A stretch of 64,000 bases of DNA from Monocercomonoides exilis (lineage: Eukaryota > Preaxostyla > Oxymonadida > Polymastigidae). The notes under the pieces were generated by a model. It saw only the letters and a program-made list of their open reading frames with translations, did no database searches and was not told the origin of the DNA. Of the stretch, positions 11,976 through 21,868 are shown in pieces. Each line of letters begins with the position of its first letter. Within the stretch, counting starts at the first letter, position 1. A program made the position numbers and the translations under genes. Location of the stretch: assembly GCA_001643675.2 (NCBI GenBank), contig LSRY02000066.1, forward strand, positions 186,001 to 250,000, in the 5' to 3' direction.

Positions 11976-12960
11976 ATGATTTCAAAATTAATCACCCATA
12001 TTTATCACTCTTTTAAAAGATCACTAGTGATGAGCTATTTTCGTTTGTTTGATTTGAAAATACAATTTAATCAAAAAGAGGAGCAAAAACTTAAAAAAGG
12101 AACACAAATACTTCTTTCTGCACATGATTTGCTTATCACTTTCTTGGAATGGCTCTCTTCAAGTTCAATGATTACTCAAATATCTTCAATTTCAGGAATA
12201 AAAGAACTAATGATGAGCAAATCCATTCAGGAAGTCCGTCCGCTTTTGCTCAATGTTCTTGATGATATGTTTCAAATTCCTCCACTCCTTCCAATTCCAT
12301 CTCCCGGTCCCTTTTCTAACGTTGCACTCCTCGTTGATGCAACCACTGTCAAAATTGCTTCTCCCCCAATTTTATTCAGTGAACAAAAAGGCCTATTCGA
12401 AGGGCATCATCATGCATACTGCTTAAAATTTGAAGTTGCAACGAGCGCTTGTCCACCCCCCAAAGCCTTGTTCGTATCAGAGGCTGTTGAGTGTGGCAAG
12501 CTTTATATTGAGTTTTTCCAAAAAGGGCTATTCAGATATGTTGATTATCTGCAAAAGGCGATGTCAGAATTATCTCAAAACTAGGTTGATTGTTTCGAAG
12601 AAAGCTTGTCCATGTTTGGCGATCTAGGATATGTGTGATTCTTTTTGAAAAGTCACGAATGTTTAATTTTCAAATACTTCAAAAATTTCAAATTATGCAA
12701 AATATTTCGTTAACAAATGTCAAACTTGACTTAAATGAAATTTATTTCTTGATAATGCTATTTAAAACATTCTTGAGAAGATTTGTGAGTGGAAACAGAA
12801 ATATGAGCAAAATATGAAATATAAGATTTATTAGATAATAAAACATTTGTGATTTTTCAAAAAGAATCACCCATACAAAGGACTATTTCCATCCCTGGAA
12901 AAAGAGACACCATCGAAATCAGTGCTTCAAACAATCGAGCGTTATCCTGATTGGAATTAA
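11976..12960 (+). pseudogene. Harbinger/DDE_Tnp_4-type transposase, broken by a stop and a MITE
   Basis: The frame opens at ATG 11976. It contains LLVDATTVKI (first catalytic Asp), SEQKGLFEGHHHAYCLKFEV (the YxGKKxxHxLKxQ-like strand of DDE_Tnp_4 nucleases) and a stretch ending ECGKLYIEFFQKGL (the GSxxDxxIF position). A TAG at 12582-12584 interrupts it. The same frame then reads VDCFEESLSMFGDLGY, the second catalytic Asp motif (DxGY), where a 241-bp MITE has entered the Tyr codon. After the MITE the frame resumes with KGLFPSLEKETPSKSVLQTI and stops. The glutamate-bearing C-terminal part is not recognisable. PIF/Harbinger is the best family match; IS5-like relatives share this domain. Confidence 0.7.
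12632..12872. mobile_element. 241-bp MITE with about 30-bp TIRs and 3-bp target duplication
   Basis: The left end reads gtgattctttttgaaaagtc and the right end is its near reverse complement (two mismatches in 30). ATA at 12629-12631 is repeated at 12873-12875. Removing the insert plus one ATA restores the Gly-Tyr-Lys-Gly codons of the interrupted transposase, which fixes the boundaries. A 3-bp duplication is typical of PIF/Harbinger. Its ends resemble those of the surrounding element, so it may have been mobilised by that same family. Confidence 0.8.
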
Positions 12961-13257
12961 TAAAGAAGTTGGTAATTTTTTCTCATTTCACACATTTTTC
13001 AAAAATACACGATTTCAGAGATATGTATTCATTCGTTTTAAAAATTCTTTGAAACGAAATAAAAATAAATTTGTTATGAAATGATATCTCAAAGAAAAAA
13101 CATCTTAATATTTGAACATGGCGAACTATTTTTATATCAAATTATTCATATCTTCTTCTATTTCTTCAAATTCTTGTTCAATTCTTTTTTACTTCTGAAT
13201 TAAAAAAAAAAAAAAAAAAAAAAACAATCAATCAATAACATATAGGACAAAATATTT

Positions 13258-13700
13258 GACTTCAGGCATTTTCGTTGATAATTTTTTCTTTGTGAACGAA
13301 CTTTTTGTGATCAAAAAATTATAGAAAAATGTGTTCATTGATTGAAAAAAGCGTGAGATCATAAAACATAATGTTGCAATATCATTGATGCCAGTTGACA
13401 ATTATTAAAATCCAATTCATTTTGAAATCTGAGAGAGCTTATCATTGTTATGAGTGAAACTATTATTAAGTCCTTTGTGCTAAAAAAGCTTGAAAGTTCA
13501 TATTTTCCCCCATATTTTTTCTTTCGAAATTTTCGAATCGGAAAATTTTATTGAATATCAACAAAAGAAAACTGAAAAGTGAAAAGGTTTATGAAAAAAA
13601 TATCTTTATCTTTATTTGAGCTTAAACATTTGTTTTGATAGCAGTTGTGATAATTCAACAATTCACACACAAAATCTCTTCACTATGAAAAACAATGTTT
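13258..13700. repeat. Dispersed repeat, copy 1
   Basis: Segments such as ttcaggcattttcgttga, tttttgtgatcaaaaaa, aaagcttgaaagttc and atatctttatctttatttga recur at 62075-62335 (first half) and 17050-17230 (second half). Copies differ by small indels. It behaves as internal or terminal sequence of a non-coding transposon family. Confidence 0.6.
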
Positions 13701-14559
13701 GAAAAATCGACACCCCGAAAAAAGTTATGATTTCAAAAATAATAACCCAAATATATTTTATTCAAATAGTGAAAGGATATTAATTATCAAATAAAAATAT
13801 TTTTTATTTCATTCTATTTTATTTTGAAATTCTCACAGTTTGAATTATGTTCGAATTGCAAAATTATCACATAACATTCACTCGTCTGTCAAAGTTTTTT
13901 CTTTCAGAAAAATTAAAACTCTTTTTAATCGCAACAATTAATGATAACCATCAAAAAGCATTGTTTGAAAATACTTTTTTTCGATTAATGCAAATACTTA
14001 TTGATTCAAAAATATCGAAACCAAATATTGTTAATAATTGTTGAAATATAAAACAAAGGATTGCCAGTCCCTGGGTTTTGTTTCAATCCTCGATTATATC
14101 CATTTCTTCATTTTATCAAAGTCCTTCATAGGATGAACTCAAAAAGAAAATAGTTAACTTATTTCTTAAACATTTTAATTCAACTAATCACTTCAAACAT
14201 TATTTTCAATTTGGAAAAATTTTATTTGGGTGATTAATACTGAAATCAAATAATTTCTGTTTTAAATTTCTGTTTAAATTTATGTTTTGAATATTCACAA
14301 TGAACACTAAAAGGTGATGGATTCATATAATGACTCCTCTTCTATTTTTTTGTATCAAACTGTGGCTTTTGCAAAAATTGGCTTGCATGCAAATTTTGGA
14401 TGAAAATTACTTGGTTAATGATGATTAACCTTTGGATTATCAACACACCGGATAATGTTATGCTTTCAAAAGCAATCACATATATGGTTTGAAAAATAAA
14501 TACAAGCCTAAATAGTTATAAAGTAATACTGAAGAACATGAAGTTGTTTGTGATGATGA

Positions 14560-15210
14560 ATTCAATCTTTTTCTTTGTTTTTCCTAACACTTCTGATTTG
14601 CTTCTTTCTTTGCTTTTGACTTTCTTGTTTATTCCATTTGTAATTCAGCAAAAAAAAAATATTATTAGCTTCAAAATCTGAAGCTGTCAAAGAATTCTGT
14701 GAAAAATGAAATTTTGTTAAACAAACAGCAACACTAAAAAAATCTTCAATCACTTCGATGCTCAATGGATAATGCTGTCGAAATACAGCGAAGACTGTTT
14801 TTAAGATTCTAAATATATGCTCAAAAATCACTTCCTTCTTCGATAACTCAGGGATTCATTACGTTTTTATGGTGCATACACCGAGCCATGTTTTTGCTCC
14901 AATGCAAGCTGAGTCGACCAACAGTTTTGCATTTCCTTATTTGTTTTCAAAGGTTGGATAATGATGTTGAAATACAACATAATCATGAGTGCTTCCAGGA
15001 AAAATATACAGATAGTGCTGGCAATACCAAGTTTTGGATAGACACTTTCTTCTACTTAAATACAATAAATGTGGAGCTTCCCACTGAAAAACTTCATTCC
15101 ATATTCAATATGACTACTTGGTTAATTCTGTTGGTTGAATAGTGCTATCGACAATTAATCCCACATCCAGAATTTCTCTGATACGATATTTTCCAAGAGA
15201 TAATAGTGAG
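14560..15210 (-). pseudogene. Second Harbinger/DDE_Tnp_4-type transposase relic
   Basis: Reading the minus strand with a few frame changes gives GLIVDSTIQPTELTK (first Asp), then a stretch with PGSTHDYVVFQHHYP (the conserved pGSxHDxxxF motif), LLVDSACIGAKTW (second Asp) and EHIFRILKTVFAVFRQ (the catalytic Glu with the vExxFgilKxrF motif). Motif order and spacing match DDE_Tnp_4. Only the last part (14562-14831) is a clean frame. It is a different copy from the one at 12 kb and is not in an obvious pair of terminal repeats. Confidence 0.65.
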
Positions 15211-15722
15211 TCCAAAAGTGGTTATTTCATTAAGCAGAAAATGTTACGAACATATTTTCTTACTATGAATGAGAATTGAAAAATGGTTTTGTCATTAATC
15301 AAGTCATTGTTGTCGATCCGAAATGAAGAAAATTCGACAAAACAAAAAGTTAATATTGAAAACTGTTGATGAAATTTTTTACCACCTCGATGCGGAGTAA
15401 TTTCTTGATCGAGAAGTTGAAGAAGAATATCGAATTCATGTTATGAAAAACCAGTGAGACAAAAAAAACCATTTCAAGGTTCATTTTTTATATTCGACAG
15501 CTTATTCGATCATTGTTTTTTATGGAGAGATAAAAGATTCAATATGCGTTTGCGACGCAATCCAAAGTTCACATAATAAAGATTATTCTGAAATATTTGT
15601 TGTTTCAATAAAAAATATTTAAATCAATGATCTGATCAGATTTATCAATAAAAACAAGAGGGGAAAATACATCAGTGTTCGTTTTTTTTTTCCTTTTTTT
15701 CTTTTTTCTTTCTTTCTTTCTT

Positions 15723-15756
<34 letters not shown>

Positions 15757-16249
15757 AGCGAATATATCTTCATCGATATTTCAACACTTTTTTTGTTGAT
15801 TAATTCTTCTTTTTTTTTGATTTTGAATAATTTGATAAAAATAGTGAAAAACCCAGAATATGATTTAGCAAGAAAATAATGAAGATCCCTAGAAAAATCA
15901 TTGTTTGATTTTAAATAACTACGATACGAAAATTTCTCCTTGAAACTTGAAATAAAATAAAATAAATAAAATAAGAAAAAAAAATTCATTTTTTAATATG
16001 GAAAAGTGCTTCTGGGTCTGGAAAAATAACTGAAGAAAAATAAATGCTTTTTCAAAAAATCGATTTTCCAGATCAATGAAAGAGATTTTGAAACTCTTGC
16101 AACTTCTGCTTTTGTGATAAATGAGATAAAATATCAAACAAATCTCATATTTTGTTTAAAAAATAAACAAAGATGCTGTTTCATAATGGTCTTGTGTTTC
16201 TGGAACAGCTGCTGTGAAACATTGTTGTTTAAATGGATTTGAAATTGGG
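15211..16249. repeat. AT-rich repeat-laden stretch with CTTT and T tracts
   Basis: The stretch 15690-15757 is a cttt array fused to a run of more than 30 T. No gene is supported. Some sequence at 15240-15470 resembles decayed coding DNA but cannot be assigned. Confidence 0.5.
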
Positions 16250-16865
16250 GAGATATGAGTGCATTATTGAAATAGATGAAGACGTTCTTCGAAAAAGAAA
16301 ATTCAAAAAGGGAAGGTCCAATCAACAAATATGGATATTCGGTTTTGAACAACGAAAAACAGATCATATAAAACAAAAATGATCTGTTGGATTTGCTGTA
16401 AAAAGAAAGAATCATAAAAACAGACAATAAAAAATTACATAAAAAAACAGACGAAAAATTCTAATGACGAGTTACACGCTTCTTCCAGTAAAAATTCTTT
16501 AAGTTGATAGCATTCAACAGTTTGCTATAAGTGTCGGTTCAAAGATAAAACAACATCTGCTTGCACGAACATTATCGAAGGGATTTGGAGTCAATTAAAA
16601 AGCTTTTTACCACATACAAGTTCAAGATAAAAAATTAAAGATGATTATTTGGCAAGTTTAATGATGGAAAAAAACAAACATTTGCATTTTCATGAGTATG
16701 TTTTTGTGATTCATGATTTTAGCACATGCAAAGGAGAACGAAAAACGAAAGGAGCAAATTGAAGATATTGTCGATGAAAACACAGAGACTGAAAGAGATA
16801 TCACTCTAATAACGGAAGGATCATCGGACGACTATCATGGAGAAGGTGATTGCAGTGAAGCTTAA
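16250..16865 (+). pseudogene. Merlin/IS1595 transposase relic, copy 2
   Basis: Plus-strand pieces read CIIEIDEDVLRKRKFKKGR followed by QQIWIFGFEQRK (16258-16355), the EID-RKRK-W(I/V)FG core of ISXO2-like transposases. After frame disruption come TSACTNIIEGIWSQLKSFLP (about 16545-16610), the DPxTGACTNxIEGxWSxxK motif, and an acidic tail (16735-16864). Several stops and frameshifts separate the pieces. The IEGIWSQLK motif is here cleaner than in copy 1. Confidence 0.75.
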
Positions 16866-16930
16866 GAATATCCATAAAATGATGTTTTCATAGAGTATTT
16901 TTTATTAATATTTATATTGAAAAGCCTATT

Positions 16931-16952
16931 TTTTTTTTTTTAAGAATAAGTT

Positions 16953-17004
<52 letters not shown>
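16931..17004. repeat. Long T homopolymer tracts
   Basis: Runs of T, including one of about 30, are broken by single bases. They sit immediately downstream of the acidic tail of Merlin relic copy 2. They have no coding content and are likely replication-slippage sequence. Confidence 0.9.
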
Positions 17005-17005
<1 letters not shown>

Positions 17006-17049
17006 TTATATTTTTTTTATACATATTGGTGATTATTTTTGATTTCATA

Positions 17050-17230
17050 TTTTTCTTTCAAAATTTTTTGTTCGAAAATTTCCCTTGAATTTCAACAAAA
17101 GAACTTTGAAAAATGAAAAGGCTTGATAAAATATCTTTATCTTTATTTGAGCAAACACATTTGTTTTCAAAACAATTGTGATGAATTTTGCATTTGAATA
17201 CAAAATCTCATCGCAATAGTCAATAACCTT
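17050..17230. repeat. Dispersed repeat, copy 2
   Basis: This stretch shares tttcaacaaaagaa, aatgaaaaggct(t), atatctttatctttatttga, aaacatttgttttcaaaac-like and tacaaaatctca-like segments with 13550-13690. It looks like the right-hand part of the element family nested at 11.7-13.7 kb, here without its partner end. Confidence 0.5.
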
Positions 17231-17689
17231 AGAAAAAATTGCAACTGAAAAAAGAAACGAAAAAAAAAATATTTTCCCATATTTTTTTTTTGAAAAAACA
17301 GGAAGACCAATTATCCACTCATTTCATTTTTTTGTATTATTTTGTGTTTATCTCATTTGAGGAAGTTCAGCAAAAAATATTGGTAAAATATGGAGAACTT
17401 CAAGCTTTTTCATTGAAAAATTTTCTTCCCCGATTTTATTTTTCATTTTGAAAATTTAACAAAATGAGCTCTTTTATTTTTGTCGATTTTAATAATCTCA
17501 CTAAATGGTTATTCTTTATTTCTGTTCTATTTATTGTTTAAATTTGACAAACTCTTATACGAAACAAAAAAACTTATTTTTTCATAATTAAGCATTTGAG
17601 AGTTTTTGAACAAAAAATATTTGAGATGTAAATGCATTTCACTAAATGTTGGAAAATGATGAAAATAACAATGTTCAGTCAGTATTTGT

Positions 17690-18780
17690 GAAATTTTTGA
17701 GAATTTGAATCTTTATTAATATTATTTGTCGAAAGACATAAATAATTCACATTTATCAAAAAAAATTATCATCATTGAAATCTTTTTATTTTTATATAAA
17801 TTCACCTGACATTGAATAATTATGCATCGTTCAATCGAAATATATTATTTGCATTGTACAGTCTTAATCGGATATAATCACATCGGTTTTTGCACAACTT
17901 TTTGTGATTATATCCGATTGTGATAATATACGATGTTATTTTTCACAGGAAAAAATCAAAATGAATTAATTAATTAATGAATGAATATTGGGTCAAATAT
18001 TTTATTTTCTATAATTCTTCATTAAAACACATTTTTTACTTGCGAAATTAATTTTTGACATTAGTACACATCATATTGACTTATTTGAGCACATATTTAA
18101 AAAAGCGATAAATTGAAAATTTTGATCAAAAAATGGATTTTTCATTGAAAAAATCACTGATTATAATATTAAATGCGATTATATATTTTCAGCCCTGTGA
18201 TTATTTGCCATGGAAAATGAATGAAAAACAATCAAAAATTGTTGATGCATCGAAAAATGTGACAATAAACGATGTTGATAATATTCGATGTGATTATATT
18301 CAGTTGAGACTGCAATCAGTTCAGATGAAAAAAAAAATTGTTTTGAATTCCGAAAGAATATTCTTGGATATATTTAAAAGGAAAAAAGTTTTATTAATGT
18401 TTTGGAAACATATGAAAATAAATTATTATGATTGCATAACGCATAATCAAACAATGAGATGCACATTCATTCAAAAATATTCAAATTTCCATAATGATTA
18501 TTTTTTTTGAAAAATAAGAAAATTGTATGTTTATTGGAAAATAATAAAAATCGGGGTTTTATTTTTTATCATTTTATTTTCTTATAAAGAAAAAAATATA
18601 ATATTTTTATTGCTTTTCGATGAATAGCCGAAAACAAATTTTTCACAAAAAATTTAATTCAAAAAAAACTCAATAATAATAATTTTGAATGAAAAATTCA
18701 CCAATTTCGAAAATAAAATTCACCAAAATTGAATAACTTTTTTTGCAAAATAGAACGATAAGTTTGCCAATTTGAATGAT
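17690..18780. mobile_element. Diverged, longer relative of the 10.3 kb palindrome
   Basis: The left flank (17690-17840) resembles the left arm at 10440-10580: tcatcattgaaatct, aattcacctgacattg. The right flank (18495-18720) resembles the right arm at 10795-10950: aacaaatttttcac, atgtttatt and others. Between them are about 650 bp of extra DNA absent from the short copy, including an exact 17-bp inverted pair (17866-17882 with 17903-17919). A 125-codon frame (18133-18510) lies inside but matches no family I know. Confidence 0.55.
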
Positions 18781-19078
18781 AAGTTCCCAAAATACAAACA
18801 AAAAATTGTTGTTTTTTTATTTTAATTTTATTTTAATTTATTTATTTATTTATTTTTTTTTTTTTTGAATGAATATGATTCATTTCATTGGTAATTTATT
18901 CCTGCAAAATAAAAGTCTTTCTGAACTCTCAATTTTGCACAAAAAAATTGGATATGCCATTTGCGTTAAATGTTGATACAATTTACAAATTTTCATCAAT
19001 CAGATAGTCTTTAAAAAAAAAGTTGAAAAATATTGAAAAGTTAAATTATTTATTATATGTGGTTAATGATCTAAAGAG

Positions 19079-20624
19079 TTATATGGCAAGATCTGAAGAA
19101 GAAAAAATAGTCAAACAATATTTCAATTTATTACGAACTTCCATGATAAAGAAGAAACATGGAATAGGTTTTTCAAACGTTTTCAAGAATTTGATGCCAA
19201 GGGTTGCCCTCAATGTCAAAGCAAAAGGAGAATCAGGGAGGAAACAGAAGGATACATATATCTTTCGTGTCAAACTTGCCAGAAAAAAAACCTTAATATT
19301 TAAGAATTTCATTTTTTCCCAAAATGAAACTTCCTTTTAATATAATTTTTCATTTTCTATTGTGCTGTTGGATTGTGATTGGATTGAAACAGCTTTAATT
19401 TCTGACGGGTGTTTCTTATCCAACTATTGGTTATTGGGCAAGCGTTGTTCGAGTTGTTTGAGCACAAAAATGGAATGAAACAATAGACCTCTGTGACATG
19501 ACAAAAGAAAATTGAAAAAACGACAAAATGACTGACAAGATGTTAATGAATTGTCAAAAAGGGTTATTCATAACGATTTCATAATTCTTAATTACTAAAA
19601 TAATTAATTTGAAAATCTTCATGAAAAAATTCTTATTATTTTGAAATAATCAAATTATGAATGAATGCGATCAAGTTCCCAATATGTATATTTTTTTGAT
19701 AAAAAATGTCAGTTGAGGAATATTTTTGTCACAATTTGTCATAGAACGTCACTGATTGTCACTGACAAAAGACAAAAAGACATATATTTCTGATTTAATC
19801 AAAAAATATTATCCATTAATTAAGATGAAGTTTTTTAAAGTTTTCACAATGGTTTATCTTATTTTAATTTATAAAAAAAAATGATTTTTTTTTTTTTTGC
19901 AAGACGAAGCTTCAAGAAATTTGTCAGGTCACAGAGGAATGTGAAACAATACCAAAATTAGAAGGACCAGGAAAATGCGTAGAAATAAATGAGGCTGTTT
20001 GGAGGAGATGGAAATATGGAAGAGGAAGAAAGAAGGATTTCTTATGGATTTTCGAAGGAGTTGAGAGGATGGAAGGAGGAGTAGCTGGAACAAAATTTGT
20101 TATCATCGTGCCAATAAGAACAAAAGAAACATTGATCCATATTATTCAAAAAATGATATTAACAGACACAACAATAATTGGCTAAGAACGGAAAAGCTAA
20201 AATTGTCTGAAATATTTAGGTTATGTATATATTACAGTCTGTCATGAAAGCAACTTTTAAGATCCAGAAACAGGTGTATGTTCCAATTCCGTTAAAGGGT
20301 TGTGGAGTCATTAAAGAGTGTTTTTTCCCAAAGCACGGAGTTAGAAAAAGATTAATTGCAGACCACTTATCCATGTGGCTTGCAAAAAGGAATCTGAATC
20401 CAAGCTTTGCTGATATTTTGAAAAAAATAATCCTTTTTGTTTCAGAAGAAAAAACGATAATAGCGGATGAAGAAATTGATTTTTTTGATAATAAAGAAAT
20501 TACTTATGTTGATGATATTCTGCATAAGCCACGTGATGATACAAAAGAAGAAGATTCAAATAGCGTTGATGACGGAGGGGATACTTCTAATTATTCTGAT
20601 GAATTAGAAGAAATTTTTATTTGA
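19079..20624 (+). pseudogene. Merlin/IS1595 transposase relic, copy 3 (longest)
   Basis: A zinc-ribbon segment with CPQCQSK and LSCQTCQ (about 19200-19290) is followed by a YPTIGYWASVVRVV-like segment, then CVEINEAVWRRWKYGRGRK with WIFEGVER and VPIRTKETLIHIIQK (19960-20150). Next come a GYVYITVCHES-like stretch, DPETGVCSNSVKGLWS in a shifted frame, and RLIADHLSMWLAKRNLNP in the terminal frame, which ends in an acidic tail. This covers zinc ribbon plus catalytic domain of an ISXO2-like transposase, with several frameshifts and stops. The clean frame 20223-20624 only begins after one of those shifts. Confidence 0.75.
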
Positions 20625-20639
20625 TCAGATTGAATTGAA

Positions 20640-21100
20640 ATCTTTTGATTGGTTTTTCAAAAACGTTTTCCAGTAACTATTTTTTCATTTCAACACTGAA
20701 AACACGAAAGAAATCAATAGAAACAAGTTTTCTCGCAATTTGAAAGTTCCGATATTCTTTTAATTTGCCTTTATTTTTAAAAAATACATTTTTTTATATT
20801 GAAGTTTGGATTGAACTTGATGTCTGTCTTTAATCTTTTGAAATGACATTTTTTTCTCAGTTAATTTCATAATAAATTGTTCTCTTTGATTGTTTCCACA
20901 AATTATTTGTTCTCAGTGATTTTTCATTAAAATATTTTTTCCATCTGAAATAAAATAATTATCATTCAAAATCAAAAAATATTTTGCAGAAAAATACCAA
21001 CATCAAATAAACATTATTATGGCTTTCATATAAAAAAGAAACTCAATTTTTTGAGTGAATATATTTTTTATTTGGAAAATATAGAAAGAAACATTACCAA
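20640..21100. other. AT-rich spacer upstream of cornichon
   Basis: There is no supported gene. The spacer presumably includes the promoter of the cornichon gene; no clear motif is seen. Confidence 0.5.
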
Positions 21101-21526
21101 ATGAGTGGACTTTTAGGATCTATAATAGAATTTTTCGTTATGATTGCGTTTATGTTCCTTCTTTTGTGGGCAGTATATGTTGTTATTCAACTTCAAGATC
21201 TTGAGGCAGACGCAATTGCAGCAAAAGATCTTTGTGACAAAATTAATCCTATTATACCTGTCGAATATGTTGCCCACGGAATATTGACCCTGTTTTACCT
21301 GCTTTCTGGAAAATGGCTTCTTTTCTTAATCAACGTCTCTTTCGATATATATCACGTTTTACAGGTAACAAAAACAAAAATTCAATTTGATTTCCTTCAA
21401 ATAAGAAGAAATGACGAATTATCAAGAGTTATAAAATATCAGACATTGTATCTTGTCATATATCTTTGCTTATTTGTGTTATCAATTGTGTCATTCGTAA
21501 TTTCTCTCGTTCAATCTACAAAATAG
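21101..21526 (+). CDS. CNIH/ERV14: Cornichon family ER cargo receptor
   Basis: Single-exon, 141 residues, near the usual length of the family (about 140-160). The first hydrophobic segment (residues 7-30) is followed by LQDLEADAIAAKDLCDKIN. Next come the family hallmark VEYVAHGILTLFYLLSGKW and LLFLINVSFDIYHVLQ, and a last membrane segment YLVIYLCLFVLSIVSFVISL. Cornichons load selected membrane cargo into COPII vesicles leaving the ER. The gene converges on the nucleoporin-like gene, 342 bp away. It is the only single-exon housekeeping gene here with no low-complexity insert. Confidence 0.92.
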   Translation: MSGLLGSIIEFFVMIAFMFLLLWAVYVVIQLQDLEADAIAAKDLCDKINPIIPVEYVAHGILTLFYLLSGKWLLFLINVSFDIYHVLQVTKTKIQFDFLQIRRNDELSRVIKYQTLYLVIYLCLFVLSIVSFVISLVQSTK

Positions 21527-21868
21527 CAAACATTATTAATCATTTATCCTTTCACAATTTTATTCATTTTTCTTTATCTTTGCTCAGTATTTTGCTTTCT
21601 CACTTCATTTGGATGAAAAAATTTTAGTTGATAAAAAATGATCAAGGAATTGTTTTATTTTTGTTGAATAATTCAAAGAAAAAATTTCAAATCAATTGCT
21701 TGCAAACGAGAAAATTTCTCCTTTTTCATTGGATTTTCATTTTTAGGTAAATATTTCAACTTCACAATATCATATGTAAAAAGTGATTGCAACATTTAAA
21801 TAGAGAGTCTCTAAGCCATTTTTCGTGTATGTGAAATGATTATTTTTTTATGAAGTGATAATTACCAT
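21527..21868. other. Convergent 3' spacer
   Basis: AT-rich spacer between the ends of cornichon and the nucleoporin-like gene. Nothing else is recognisable. Confidence 0.5.

Larger units (their letters stand above)
11742..13748. mobile_element. Inner Harbinger-type element nested in the 226-bp-TIR element
   Basis: The left end reads gggtgattatttttcaaatc and continues cataacttttttcggggtgt. The right end, reverse-complemented, reads gggttattatttttgaaatc followed by the same cataacttttttcggggtgt. Similarity continues imperfectly inward for about 60 bases. The element spans about 2.0 kb and contains the transposase pseudogene at 11976-12960. The right part (13258-13700) is a dispersed repeat seen again near 17.1 and 62.1 kb. 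Confidence 0.65.
11516..14462. mobile_element. Composite DNA transposon with 226-bp terminal inverted repeats
   Basis: Bases 11516-11741 and 14237-14462 are inverted copies with 3 mismatches in 226 (98.7% identical). Their outer ends read cataacattatccggtgtg. Between them lies a second element with imperfect inverted ends (11742-13748) carrying a Harbinger-type transposase. The right-hand remainder, 13749-14236, has no recognisable gene. The two sets of ends share a motif of the form GGGTGATTa-TTTTT-(C/G)AAATCATAAC, so they belong to one element family or lineage. The outer repeats are far better conserved than anything inside. Confidence 0.8.
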
